A stretch of DNA of 64,000 bases, taken from positions 372,001 through 436,000 of the forward strand of contig JAGMVK010000008.1 of NCBI GenBank assembly GCA_020747065.1, read 5' to 3'. The translations under genes and the position numbers were made by a program. The notes beneath the pieces are model-generated. The model saw only the letters and a program-made list of their open reading frames with translations, made no database searches and had not been told where the DNA came from. This stretch comes from Cadophora sp. MPI-SDFR-AT-0126 (Eukaryota; Ascomycota; Leotiomycetes; Helotiales; Ploettnerulaceae). How positions within the stretch are numbered: the first letter of the stretch is position 1; each line of letters begins with the position of its first letter. This document shows, piece after piece, positions 33,293 to 45,347 of the stretch.

Positions 33293-33844
33293 ATGATGGA
33301 GAGAATGATATTCTCTATATTATTGGGGTTGGCCGTACTCGTCCCAACAATCATAGCGGCATGTTCACCACCAAATATCCGCCTTGCAGTAGGCGATGCC
33401 AGATTCTCGGTCCCTCTATTTGAAGACTGCAATTACGGGGACCCAGCAGCCGTAACACCAGATAGTACGTTCCCTTCCCTTTTTCCCCTTTTCCCTCTTA
33501 CTCCCCCTCCTCCTCCCTCCCCAAACGACACACCACTAAACCCCCTCCCAGATAACCCCTCCGCCCCCTCCACAGCAACAACCGCCTCGGCCGACTACAG
33601 CCAATACGTGGACTCCTCGGGCACACCCCTGAACTCCGAAAGCAAGAAGAAACTCCTTGCTTTCTTCGGGCAGGCTGTGAAGTTGGATGTGCTGCTGGAG
33701 CAGACGATATGTACGGTTACGGATACGGGGAATGGGATTTTGGTTGTTGAGGATGGGGATGTGGGGGGTGGGGGGCAGGAGGAGTTGAGTGATGGGGATG
33801 GGGAGGTGGAGGTGGGGAGTTACAGGTGTATTATTGATTTGTGA
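33293..33844 (+). CDS. Small secreted protein of unknown function
   Basis: Two exons (33293-33464 and 33552-33844) give 154 aa. It begins with two Met codons and a clear signal peptide, hydrophobic core FSILLGLAVLVPTIIAA, with cleavage likely before ACSPP. The mature part holds four cysteines, two near the start (ACSPP, EDCNYG) and two in the second half (TICTV, YRCII), enough for two disulfides. The middle is Ser/Thr/Pro/Ala-rich and the end is Gly/Asp/Glu-rich. The intron is pyrimidine-rich and would otherwise add a Pro/Leu-only insert. I do not recognise the family; it could be a cell-wall-associated or effector-like protein. The Gly-rich acidic tail is partly low complexity. Confidence 0.6.
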   Translation: MMERMIFSILLGLAVLVPTIIAACSPPNIRLAVGDARFSVPLFEDCNYGDPAAVTPDSTFPSLFPLFPLTPPPPPSPNDTPLNPLPDNPSAPSTATTASADYSQYVDSSGTPLNSESKKKLLAFFGQAVKLDVLLEQTICTVTDTGNGILVVEDGDVGGGGQEELSDGDGEVEVGSYRCIIDL

Positions 33845-34781
33845 ATGAGATTGTGAAGAGAAGGCCCGAGAATCGGATGCCAAAGCGATTATGCGGACAA
33901 CACCTCTAAAGCTTCGATGGGACCTGGGTCATTAAGCTGGGAGCTGGAATCTGAGCGGCGATCCTGAATACAGAATCGGGGCCGGTGAAGAAAGGAGGAA
34001 GACCAGCTCTGATGACTGCCTACCGCGGTCTGCTCTATTGAAAATCCATACGGGATCATATGATAGTCACATGCCAGTGGTGGATGCACGAAGTATGGTG
34101 GGAATCAGCGCAGCGACGTGATCTATTTGCTAGAAAGCATCGAGAATGCCATCAAGGTAGAGTGAGAAGATCAAAGAGGGAGACTGAGATGGGAAAGAAT
34201 GTATGTTTGGCATCCTTTCGCAGTATACATTATACCCGAATTAATAGATGTTTATGATATTTTTCTTTCTTCTTTTGTTATTTCGCTTGTTCCCGGTGCT
34301 TCTGACATGTCACTTTTTCTTGTTACTAGTGCGCTTTGTTTTCTCCTTATTACCACTTTGTGTCTTCTCTAAGCCTACTTGGCTGTGCTTGCTTGCCCAT
34401 GCTGAGCACCCATCTGGTATCTGGTTACTGGAGATGGTCATGCTTTGGTTTCTCGACTTGGCTCGTATTTGCACGTTTGGTAGGCAGTGGTCCTTAGCAG
34501 AGCGAGAACAGGGAGTGTGTCTCTCATTATGACTTAAGTCGACTTAACGCCTCTTGGCGATCTTAAAGTGCAAATGCCATTGCATACTGTCAATTGCCAA
34601 AGTTCTGGGGGTCTTTCAGCTAGCCATTGTCTGTGGTTAAAGCGTTATACCGTCACAAGAAATTCAGTGAATCAATCACTATAAATACCTGGACAAGCAC
34701 ATTCATCTTGCGGTGAATGATGTGGCTGTCGTTACATTCAGAGTTGTAGGATTCGAAAAGCTCTAGTTCTTACTCGGAAAA
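33845..34781. other. Intergenic
   Basis: No gene recognised. The block around 34250-34380 is T-rich; the + frame at 34248-34532 is hydrophobic only because of this composition. Confidence 0.5.
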
Positions 34782-36598
34782 TCAGAACTTCTCGAGTCGG
34801 ATCTTGACAACCAACCTTCTCTCCAAATCACGATCAGGTACTGGCGGATATTTTTTGATGGAGACCGAAACAGTGCCACTTCCCGACCCGAGAGACTCGC
34901 GAAGTCGATCTTGAGGGTTTTCAGGAATGAAATTTCGGACATGCTCCCACCACGGCGAGTTGACCTTCAAGCTCGCGACACCCGAATGAGAGGACCATGC
35001 TGCTTTCAATTCATCCAACTCATCCGCTGGAAGAGGGGAGTAGTGACACCAATATTGAGAACCCGAGCGCCCATGTTTATTGCCGAATGTTATCAGAAAG
35101 CTATCATGATTGCCTGGTGCATACAAAATTCCCGGCCAGTACCAATAACTGCGATTCGCTGGTAAGTCGACTTCGTTGAATTGCTGCTCTGGTCCAGGCG
35201 CAGATATGTTCTGACTCTCGCTGAAGTAAAAGTTGCAGTTGGCCCCGATTGCCGTAGACTCTACTTCCACCGTGATTGGGAGCCTTGCTGGTAGGGAAAC
35301 GGTGTAGATAAGTGGTCGCGGAGTGTTCTGTTGAATATAAAAGGACGCAATCTCGAAAGACTGGAGAGCTTCCGGTGGCATATATCGGTATATACGACTT
35401 TCAAAACCGTCACGTCCGTTTCTCTGAAATTGGCCTGGTGATATTTCTGTAAGCACCATACATACAATCTCATTCGATGTCCGCAGCTTGCAGTGCAGGT
35501 AAGCCAAGAAGGTTGACCCCGAAACCTTCTGTATCGGTAGAGTCACAAGGAGCCCCTTAGCCGTGAGGAGGAGGGGTGGCTGTGCTAAGCCGCCAGTAGT
35601 ATTTCGCTGCTCGTCTACAGTGGGCGCCCAACTATTGTCTGGTATGAGATTACTATATCTCTGTTCGTCGGGACGACCAGCCATCGAGAATTCAGAGATA
35701 CTTGTGGCTAGCGGCCACTGCTGAGATACGATTGACGGCGCAATTCGCGGCATGTACTTCCATGTTGTGGTCGCCCAGAAGCCACGGGCAAGAATCGTAT
35801 AGTCATCTATAGTCCTCATAATTTCGCCCTGGAGACGAATAAAGGCACGGTTGCCCTCTCCATATAGTAGAGGCATATGAATGTTGAAAAGTCCTAGGAG
35901 ACAATAGGACATGTCTTCGACTCTGGAAGTGGCTCGGGAAGCTGCCCAAGACATTCTTTCTGCAACATTGTAAAGAGAAAGGTCACGACCTTGGAGGGCG
36001 CGCGACGCAATATGCGTGATAGCAGCAATCTGGACTGTCAAGCTCTGCTTTGTACCAATTTCTTCCCAGCTTGCAGTATAGAATTCGACGGTTGCCGGAG
36101 CAATGAGCTCCTGTAGTGTCCAGCCTCTGGTGAACCATTTGCTATGCTTGAAAGCTTTTGGTAAGGTGTAGATCCTCGTACCAGAAGAATCATACACTTC
36201 GAATGGATTAGGTACGTCAGACAGGTATGCGTAGCAAACATCAGAGCTCTTGTACCACATGTACATCGAGTTGATAGCTTCAGACAACTCTGCACTGCTC
36301 GTCTTATCGATGCTACGCGTATTAATCATCAATGACAAACCCAATATACTCAAGCAGACGTTGAAGGTACCTACCAGCAGGTATCGATCCAAACATAGCT
36401 ATACCCATCGTTGGCAGCCTTGTTGCAGCAGCCTCTCAACTTGACATACCCGAGCTTCTGCTCTGCTTCTGTAGGATTGGCCATGTCCTGGAGCGTGACC
36501 TCGTCATCCCCCCATGTGTGCGATAGAATTGCATAGATTGGGATCTCTCGGCCAAAGAATGATTCAAGTTTCAGCGTGCTGGTGTTGAGAAGCCTCAT
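34782..36598 (-). CDS. HET-domain protein
   Basis: Heterokaryon-incompatibility-type protein; HET domains are TIR-like modules that trigger regulated cell death or non-self responses in filamentous ascomycetes. Exons 36598-36375 and 36312-34782, joined across a 62-nt intron, give 584 aa. The HET domain is near the N-terminus: PIYAILSHTWGDDEVTLQDM (residues about 20-40), then YVWIDTCCIDKTSSAELSEAI across the exon join (given here as YVWIDTC and CIDKTSSAEL), VCYAYLSDV, and WFTRGWTLQELIAPATVEFY. After it comes AERMSWAASRATSRVEDMSYCLLGLF and MPLLYGEGNRAFIRLQ, the usual end of this subgroup. The last 300 residues are beta-rich and unassigned; no NACHT or repeat domain is present. The start is the ATG before RLLNTSTLKLESFF, common to this family. 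Confidence 0.93.
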
Positions 36599-37776
36599 GG
36601 CGGTTAAGTTGGATATCGGAACAGCCTTGTGGAGAAGACACAGAACCCGGCTCTGGCATGCACTTGCTTCAATTAACTTGCTTGGTCGTTGTACGCCAAG
36701 AGTAGAAAACTCTGAAAGGAGTTGGGGGATCGTAGGTTCGAAAACTGCTGAGTGCTCTCTACTGACGGCTGCTGCGAGATGGCAAGGCTTGGGATCATTG
36801 TCAGGTAAGCTGAACGTCACGTTGTGGACATGCATGATTGGCTTGATTCAGTTACCGAGCAGCCAACATGGGCTCGAGATGCTGGTAATCGGACTCGGAA
36901 ACATCGATATGTCTCTGAGTGTCGCGATTTAGATGTGCCGCCGAGTAGTGCCTATGCCCCTAAACTACGACAGGTTTCTCTCGACACCATGGAATCTACC
37001 CGGAGGCACAGTACATATCTTGGGACTTCGTATCTACAGCTTCAATTATCCGGATATGGATTTAGAGCCTTGTTGGGCCCAAGTAACTTGGCGGCTGACG
37101 CAGCCCACCACAATGGCGATTACCCAGTACGTGGATGATGATGATGTCTCTGGATTACACAAAGTAGAAAGAACTATGATGGGCGAACATCAAGAAATGC
37201 CTCAAACGCCCATGTCAGATTGAAAGCAAAGACGAGGCTGTCGTCTCGGTTACTTAACACCACATTGGTAGTCACAATACGCTAGTCTTTTCTAAGCCTC
37301 TCGAGCTGCTTGCCGAGGTAGTGGTTATCATGGTGGGCTGTGATGGAAAACACAAGCTTCACAACTCTGCGCCTCATCGTAGAGGCATCAACATTAAATA
37401 CTATGTAATTGGTTCTACGGTGCGTATCATCTGACAGTACGCCGCAGTGTTGGAACCGTATTTTGCCCTTTTAAGCCTTCCATTCAACTTCTGGCGCGTT
37501 ACGTGTGCGCTACCAGCCCATGGTCGCAGCTGTCCCGTCCTGAACCGCTCTTGTGCAGAATGTGGCAGCCCTCAGCCCCTCGCCCCCCATGTCGAATGAT
37601 GGCGGGGAATGAGAACAGCAGCACAGCTGTTGGGTTTCGAATATATTATGGCTGTCCTCTTCGTAGGAATTATCACCTCTCGATAACTTCATATCGACCA
37701 TCCCTTGCCTGCTAGCCCATCTCCGCGCAACAGTCAATTGCAGCACCACTGCGGGCCCCTCGCAGGTTCATCCCAA
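36599..37776. other. Divergent intergenic region
   Basis: 1.2 kb between the HET gene (-) and the GRDP-like gene (+). Open frames exist on the + strand (36824-37223) but show no motif and no join to a real exon. Confidence 0.5.
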
Positions 37777-40298
37777 ATGTCTTTCCTCGACAAGTTTTCA
37801 TTGAAGGGCAGCAGCAAGGTTGGGACAGATAATTATCAACCTACTGATCCCCCCCTGCCAGAGTATTCGGGCGTGATATCGAATGGCCAAGGCGCCCCGC
37901 CTTCCTACGATCAGCTTGCCAGCCCAGCAAACCCTCCCTCCTACGCAGCTACTAAAAACGCAACTGGAGAATTCGACGACGAGCTGGATGCCAGCTTCAG
38001 CTCTCTCACCATCGCTCAAGATGCCCCAGCTTTTCCCGAGGCAGATCAGTGCCTTGCACACCTCAAGCTTCTATCTTCATTCCACGCATTGAAGGAGGAT
38101 GTCGGCTATACAGATGGGATATTTGGTCTCTACGATGCGAAGTGTGAGATGGCGAAGAATAGGGATGCCTCACTTGCGAAGATGCGCGAGAAGAGGTGGG
38201 CATTATATATCGCAAGGGCAGCGGAACGCTTTCAAGATTGGTGGTTGAAGGTGCTGTGCTTGATGGAGCCCAGTTCGCGCCTCGAGGGCAAGGACATAGC
38301 TACAGGAGCGGCGCACTTTACGGGGTTCACGAAGGCAGGTAGGGCTAGGCAGTGGACATTAGAAATGCTTCCACCTCTTGGTAAGGATCTCCGTCGTATA
38401 GTGAAAATGGGCTAGGCTAATCTCGCAGATGTTCTTATGGTCTGGCACTCCTTCATGCTGAATCCCCGGTCCTATCTGGAAGACTGTATAAGATTTGGGT
38501 TGAAAGACCTATGGGCGACTGGCATGCCGTGGTCAGCAGTCAACGCGGCGATCGATGTAAGGTTTAGCTACTCACCGTCAGAAGAAGCAAGGAGGAGTTT
38601 TGCTGTTACTGGGCACGAGTGGGATAATCGGATGGATTCTATGACGAAAATTGTCAACTGTCCTAGATGCTCGCAAGCCTTAGAAGTCCCATGGACGACT
38701 TGTTGCTCCACGGAGAAAGCTTCGCCTCACGAGTAAGTGACCAGTCGTACTTTGCCTCTGGGCCCTACTAATACAAGGTAGATTGGAAGAAATGAGCGGC
38801 TATGGGTATGGAGACCGAAACTTCACCCATACATGCCAGAAATGTGGTGCCATTATCAACCATGAATTCCTCTACGTTGCAAAGTTCAAAGGCGATGTGG
38901 AGAACATCACCTTGAAAGACTGGCCGCTTGGAGGTACAATATTGTCTGCAGAGACAGGCGCTCCAGATAATTCAACCACGTCAGAGCAAAAGATCAACTT
39001 CAATGCCTTTCCAAATCGGCTTTTCCGCCTCCATCTCAGGTCTCCGGTCTTGGAACTCACCAACACCGATGCGCCAACCATGGAGGATGTCAAGGTCTTG
39101 ATCGAAAAGGCCATTGCTGATAAAGCTGTCATCAAAGGGGTGAATGCCAAAAGTGTCTTTGAGAGCGGTGTTCCCCACCCACTCGAACGCTTTGCAACCC
39201 GGAAAATGATGACTAGATACTGGACCAATCCCTCGATATTCGCGCTCGAACTCGGTGGTGCTGTCGTGCGGCAAGGAATCTTCGTTGACAAAATGTACGC
39301 TATCGATTGGATCCACAGTCCCGCGGCTCGAGAAACTATGGAGCGACTGCTGGAGAAATACTCTCGCTTCATCAGACTCATATCGGCGTACCTGACGCGC
39401 GTGGGGGTTCCAACGCTGGACGTCGATCTCGCCTGGCATACACACCAACTGTTGCCCAAATCTTATTTTGATTATACTATGTCGAAAGCGAAGAGGTTCA
39501 TCGATCACGATGATAAGATTGAAGAGGATTCTTGTAGGTCGCATTCAAGTTTTAATCAGCTTTGGCACATAACCTGAAGAGATGTACTGATTTCGCTACC
39601 TTCTAGTGTCTAAACATTTTCAGTGGACAAGCAAAACCTATGAAACGGAGTATGGCGAGCTGTACTCTGAATGTATATGTTGGTATTGTGAGGGTGAGTT
39701 TAGTTCTCGTTTGTTCTATGCTACTCTAACAATGCCTCCAGCTGTTCGTGCACAGACCCACTCGGGGAAGCTGTTCGGAGTGACGAAGCAGGAGAAAGCC
39801 CTGAATAGATTCTATGGGTCCGGAGCAGCCAAAGAGCATCCACCCGATAAAGCTGCACATATATCTGCACACTCTAGTGTGAGCATGGTTGATAATCCCG
39901 TTCGTGCAATGATCGTTAGGGTTGCTCGCAAGCAACACGACAGGGAATTAGAGGAGGCTTACACGAAGGCTTGCAAGCGAGCAAAAGCAAAGGGTCGACC
40001 TGCTCCGGAAAGAAGCGAGTACTACCAAGGACCATGGGGTTACCCTTTGCTCATGTATGGTCCGTACATGACTGTGGGGACGATGGGTGGGATCTATTAT
40101 GCGGGGGATCCTTGCGTTGGAGCCTTTGGGGCTGGCACACCTGGTAATTGTGCGTTAGGTACATGCGGCGCTGGCATTGGCGGAGGAAAGTGTGGTGGAG
40201 CCGCATATGGGTACGCGTATGGTGGTGGAGGACCCGTAGGAGGCTGCGGGGGAGCAGGCTGCGCAGGAGGAGGAGGAGGATGCGGAGGAGGTAGTTAG
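37777..40298 (+). CDS. Glycine-rich domain-containing (GRDP-like) protein
   Basis: Five exons (37777-38380, 38429-38732, 38782-39533, 39607-39693, 39742-40298) give 767 aa. It belongs to the GRDP-like family (formerly DUF1399), known best from plants, with unclear function. Seen: a Pro-rich N-terminus; DVLMVWHSFMLNPRSYLEDC and later LDVDLAWHTHQLLPKSYFDY, the duplicated His-containing core repeats; two zinc-type sites, NCPRCSQALEVPWTTC and HTCQKCGAIINHEF, between them; and a Cys/Gly-rich C-terminal tail with repeated GCGG, GGCGG and GGGCGGG units from about residue 700. No signal peptide or membrane helix. All four introns are 48-73 nt and each restores the frame across a conserved segment. 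Confidence 0.87.
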
Positions 40299-41243
40299 AA
40301 GGCTGCCCAGTCACTGCGATGGAGATGATACCATTTGACTGTCTCGTGTTCTCTTTTTTTCTTGTCATCGTTTGTACTATGCCATTTGAGTATCTAGTTC
40401 TATAATTCTCGTATGCCATAAACTATTTGATGATACTTTGCAAGGACTCGGCTTTCAGTTTCATGTTGTGTCAAGCCGCCAAGGCCTGGAGAACCTTGAA
40501 TGCCCTTATGAACCAATCACGTGTCTGCCGTCTTGGATCGTGTGAGATCGCTAGCTTTAGCGTCCGAAAGGTTATCTGAACCTCTTCATCCCCAAAAGCC
40601 TTGTCCTTGGACCTCGAGCTTCATCATTTGTCAAGTCTCGATCATATGATCTCAAATTATGTTCATTATGGAATGATTCCTGCCCTGATTCCATGACATG
40701 TCTGGCCATCGACGGGATCTCACATCACGTCACTTGGCTCAAACCTTGCATCAAGTGTGTTTTGAAACCATCGCTCTTGGACCACCCTCCCGGATCGGGC
40801 CCACCACGCGACAGTGATCTGTGTCTGAGCGAGTCGCAACAAGGATGTATGAACTAAAATGTCCAATGTCATTTATCCTGATAGGTCTGTTCCTCCCCGG
40901 TTCCCAAGCCGTTTGCGCAACTTGAGCCTCAACCTGCTACATACGCTGTGGCGCGAGACATCTCGCAAACCCCTCGTCGAGAAGTCTCAGAGACATTCAT
41001 TCTCCTCTCCTTTTTCAGTTCTGCATACCTCTGTTGGCTGGCCCACGACAAGTATTTGGATTGCAGTTTCTTTTCTTTGTTGTTCCGACGCTGGGTTTCC
41101 GTCTTGTCTCTTTAAGTTAGCCTTCTGGAGTTTTGGTGTCTTAAAAAGTTCAATGTTTTATCTCTGGAGATAGGACTTCGGCCACTAGTCATCTGGAGAT
41201 CAATGGATCGAAATCATGCTGGCGGCCTTTCAACGTTCAGATA
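40299..41243. other. Intergenic
   Basis: No gene supported. It contains a GATCATATGATC palindrome near 40641 and a T-rich leader from 41080. The frame at 40859-41173 has no recognisable product and does not supply a signal peptide for the next gene. Confidence 0.5.
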
Positions 41244-43082
41244 ATGTCTCTTCTGCCTGACGAACCTGAAGATGGGTCAGATTCAAATCCATATGTTCAC
41301 ACGGCAGGTCCAGCAATACTCCTCCCGGCTGAGGCGATCGGGAACATTGTCTACAAAGCCAACAAACTCATATCAGACCATCGAGAATGGCTTGCAAATC
41401 TACCACTGCAGAAGCAGGAGGGAAAGCGACAGATCTTTACCCCTCCTCAGGCTAGCGCAACACCAATATCTTCACTCAATGGCCAGATAGCAGGACCATC
41501 TCCTCTCCCTTCGCCTGAAGCTATTGGCATCTCCCCTCCAGCCAATCCACTTCTCACGACGATCTCCGTCACGACAATCTCCAATGGCGGAACTATTACA
41601 GCATCGCTAGCAATACCATCACCAGTCACAGCGTCGGTGCCCGCAAATTCTGCTGCGGCTTCAGCATCTATCGCTTCTCTACAGGCAGCACTCAATTCAG
41701 CCAACAGTGCTTTGGCGAGTGCAAGACTCTCTGCCTCCATAGCTCTTGCGACAGCCTCTGCATCACTTCAAGCCGCCGTAAACAACGCATCCATTCAATC
41801 TCAGTCTGCTCTAGTGGCGACGCAAAGTGCTTCTTCCGCGATTGCTTCGGTACAAGCGAGTGCCAGTCAAGCTGTTGCTGCTGCGCAGTTAAGCGCCAGT
41901 GCTGGGGTTTTGTCTGCAAATAATGCTCTCCAGGCAGTCCAAACCAGTGCAAGTGCCGCCGTCGCAGGGGCAAACGCATTGGCTAGTGGTGCGCAGGGTA
42001 TGTATTAATACTGTCATTTTCCTAGATCCGTCTTCTGACAGTTTCTAGCGACGGCCACGAACGCAATAGCTCAAGCGCAAGCGACAATTTCTGCAGTTGC
42101 AGTAGGTAGCACAGGTTCTCAGTCATGTTCAGAAACTGATCAGCAATAGTCACAAGCAAGCGCCGCGATCGCCGCGTCTAGAATTACCGCCATGAACAGA
42201 ACCACTTTCGTATTAGCAGTTACATTCTCGATCCTTGGCTCCTCGCTCCTCACAATCCTCCTCTTCTATCTGATAGTAAGATACCGACGCAACAGACGCA
42301 TCAGGCGGCAAGACGAACTGAAATCCAGAATTCGACGAAAACGACACGAAAGCGAAGAGAGCGATGGCCCTAGTCTTTCCGAGTTTCCCCTCCCACAAAA
42401 TCGGACACAGTGGAGCAGGGTAAACAGTGAGGAACGACGAAATGGTCGAAATCGCTCAGCTGGAAGAGGAGATACAGGGTATTGGCCTCGAGGAAACGAC
42501 CGCGTTAGTGCAAACGATAGGGAGAGACAAGCCTATATGCGCGACGGAGGCGATATGGCCGAGATAGACTACCCTCCTCCACTAGCCACACGAAAGACAT
42601 GGGCCGTAGGTCCTACACCTCGTGAACGCGAACGTGCCGCAAATTATCAGCGTGTAAATGAACCTTTCATGGCAAGCAGTAGTAGCAGCGACGCCAGCCT
42701 AACTCGGCAGACCTGGTCTCCATCCAAAGACGACCTCCTACAATCACAATCCGCGACACTCGTCACCACGCCCCGTCTGCCCACAGGTATGAGCGCGCTG
42801 TCTCGAGACGGAACGAGTACCGGAAGACCGACAAATCTGGTGAGGAAGAATACATTGACGTATGACCCTGAGCATCCTGATCGGCCGCCGAAGTTCACCA
42901 CGTGGTTGGAAGATAGCTTTAGGAGCGTGAGTCCGTTTCCGACTATTGGGGCGGTGCAGACGGCGAGGCCGGATGTGAGTACGGCGGTGCTGGGGAGGCA
43001 GAGTGTTAGGGTGGGGAATGGGAGGCCGTATGGGGAGAGGGGTGATAGTGATGGGAGTGCGATTATTGGGGCGGCTATCTAG
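41244..43082 (+). CDS. Ala/Ser-rich single-pass membrane protein, function unknown
   Basis: Exons 41244-41997, 42049-42101 and 42150-43082 give 579 aa. From about residue 130 to 285 the protein is almost entirely Ala, Ser, Gln, Asn, Val and Leu in short repeats such as SASASLQAAVNNASIQSQSA, which predicts a long helical rod. It runs directly into a transmembrane helix (FVLAVTFSILGSSLLTILLF, about residues 288-307) followed by a strongly basic stop-transfer RYRRNRRIRRQ, so the rod is expected outside and the Arg/Ser-rich 270-residue tail inside. No signal peptide was found at the N-terminus (MSLLPDEPEDGSDSNPY), which is odd for this topology. The layout is like fungal wall-stress sensors (ectodomain, one helix, cytoplasmic tail), but there is no WSC or Mid2 motif. 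Confidence 0.72.
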
Positions 43083-43859
43083 TGAGGTGATGAGTATAAG
43101 TGATTGCATGATGAGACCGAGAGAATCGGTAGAAACGGAGTGAGGGATAAATCCTTGTTTGTACATAATTGTAATATGTTCTGAGGTGTATTGTTACGCA
43201 TGATAGCTTAGCATTAATACCAGATGTACGATCGGCGAAGATTTTTGGCCTGTTCCAGTTTCAATGCGAAATGTCCAACCTAGCCGACAAACAAAAACTA
43301 CAGACCAAAGCTGATACAACCCAAAATTAATTCGATTTTCATCACGTCCCTACATCTTGATGTGAGATTCAAGATATCTGGGTGAACCTACGGGCCTGTC
43401 TGTCTAGTTCGGCTCTCCAGAAAATCCCCGGGACTGTTCTGATGTGTTTCAGTTCTGCATTAAAGATCCGATCGATACCCCCACCGCTGTCAGCAATTGC
43501 AGAAGTAAACTGCTTTGTAACCATAAACAAAGAAACCATGTTATTTATCGCAAAGATGCCACAAAAAGTTCTTTTAATAGTCCGTCTCGCTTTATTCTCA
43601 TGTTTATTGACACTGTCAAAGCCGTTGCTTAACTTAGCCTCGGCGTCTTGAATGATGACCGATCGAATGATGGGTGACGTCACCCTCAAGTGTGTTGTAC
43701 ACTGTAGCCTAGTCAACGTCAACCCCGCCATCCTTTATCCTTCAGTTCCAACCTCTTCTCCTTCATCACGCAAAAACATCCACAACTTGCACATCAATAG
43801 CAGAAATTCCAAATAAAGTAAATTCTCTCCCAGAATCGACGCACTTCAAATCAGCAAAT
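43083..43859. other. Intergenic
   Basis: No gene seen. Short open frames on both strands at 43369-43731 lack a known motif. Confidence 0.5.
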
Positions 43860-44327
43860 ATGTACACCTTCCAAGCCGCCCTCAGCTTCCTCCTCCTTGC
43901 CGCCTCCGCGCTGGCGGCACCAATGTCCACCGAGGCAGTGCAGGAGAACGCATGGAAATACGGTACTGGCGGTGGAATCATCGGGTTCATTGTGTTGATC
44001 CTCGATATCATGGTGTTCAGTACGTCTTCCCCTCTCTTTCCTCTCCGTACCTTAGCATCCACAGTTCCCTCAACAGCAGTGCAGGCTGCCTAGCTGTTTA
44101 GAGGCCTGCATTGTCTTCACGATGATTTTGATTTATAAATGAATGATGCTAATATGTGTGTCTGCCTTGCAGTCGAGGTCCTCAAGTCCAACCGCGAAGT
44201 CCTGCCTAAGCTCCTCTGGTGTGTTTTGGTTTTCGTGTTCCCGATTGGTGGTTTGATCATTTATTATCTCTTCTCGAACCGTGCTGCGCACAACTCTGCC
44301 AGTGGATATGAGACTCTGCCGCAGTAG
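43860..44327 (+). CDS. Small PLDc_N-type membrane protein
   Basis: Exons 43860-44019 and 44173-44327, joined across a 153-nt intron, give 104 aa. A signal peptide (FQAALSFLLLAASALAAP) is followed by a helix GIIGFIVLILDIMVF; after the intron comes IEVLKSNREVLPKLLWCVLV, FPIGGLIIYYLFSNR. This is the phospholipase D-nuclease N-terminal (PLDc_N) motif: two helices with a central W and a P-x-G-x-x-x-Y-x-x-F end. Despite the name no catalytic residues are involved. Such small proteins are common in fungal genomes; they sit in the plasma or ER membrane and have no firm function. The tail SGYETLPQ is polar. The intron join restores the conserved IEVLKSNR core. Confidence 0.82.
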
Positions 44328-45203
44328 ATACTCGACGGTAAATCAGAGGAGGATAGGTGTAGAGATGGGGAATGATGATGTGAGAGCTGTCGGAAAGGTG
44401 GAGAGCTGGAGATGATGGATTGCTCTATGTGGTGGAGGTGTGGGACATGTACGGGACGGGCGTTTCTGGATTTGAGGTTTCTGAGAGGAGATGATTCGGG
44501 CGGGATGTTGATTGGAGATCGTTGAGTGCGGATTGACCTGCGGGAATATGGCGCTAGAGAATGACATATGATGATCTTTATCTTGTGTCATGGCTACGTG
44601 GAACAAAGTGTGACGGATTGTGGTCATCATGCAGTATGGGCAATACGCTCAAGCACGTCACAATTCAGCTGTGAGAGGCATTCGGTGGCAAAACCCCGAA
44701 ACTATGTTTTCTTGGTGTGTAAAATTGATCTCCTTGGGAAGGTTGGCAGCACAAGTGTACTGGCCGTGTTCCCTTCATGGTGAAGAAGCTACACTAAACT
44801 ACCAGCACATTGCACTTCATCATCCCGGCTAGTAACCATCCTCACTGTCGGAGATGTTGTCTACCCATCTGTATTTTTCTTTCCAGCCTCACGTGGACAT
44901 TCATTCAACATAGTTTTATCTAGTGCTTATATTGCATTACATATTTCCAACGCTCGCTTTCACCACTCTCATCCTTTGTCTCATCCTATGTCTCGCTACC
45001 ACAGAAACAGAAGCTAACCTCAACGCCTATCCAAACGCCATCCTTCCTCATTCCTCCCCATTCCTCCATTTTAAGAAGCTAAAACTCCATCGCCTATCCT
45101 CTCCCCCCTCCCCCTCTCCCCTATTCTCCCCTCCTCTCTCCTACCCTCGCTCCTCTTCCCTCATCTTTACCACCCCCTTCCTTTCTCTCTCCTCTCGTCC
45201 ATT
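44328..45203. other. Intergenic
   Basis: No gene recognised. A long pyrimidine-rich tract (45080-45200, C/T with few purines) keeps + frames open and produces a spurious Ser/Pro/Leu/Phe translation. Confidence 0.5.
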
Positions 45204-45347
45204 TTATCTCCGGACACCATAATAACCATATTGGTAATTAGCAGGCGCCTGCCCATTCCGACACGCATTGCACATTCCGTTGACGAGGGAGCTGGGGGAG
45301 TAGGCGCGTTTGCAGCCGGTGCAGTAGATTTCGTGCTGGTCGATCAT
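45204..45347 (-). CDS. Candidate 47-residue CxxC...CxxC micro-protein
   Basis: A short complete frame, ATG at 45347 to TAA at 45204. It reads MIDQHEIYCTGCKRAYSPSS and then LVNGMCNACRNGQAP, ending in a Tyr/Gly-rich stretch. The four cysteines at 9, 12, 26 and 29 form C-x2-C-x13-C-x2-C, a zinc-ribbon or treble-clef spacing. Codon content is GC-rich and C-ending, like the real genes nearby and unlike the surrounding pyrimidine tracts. It may be a stand-alone zinc-ribbon micro-protein; it could also be the last exon of a longer gene whose upstream exons I could not find. No family name is claimed. Confidence 0.5.
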   Translation of the reverse strand: MIDQHEIYCTGCKRAYSPSSLVNGMCNACRNGQAPANYQYGYYGVRR

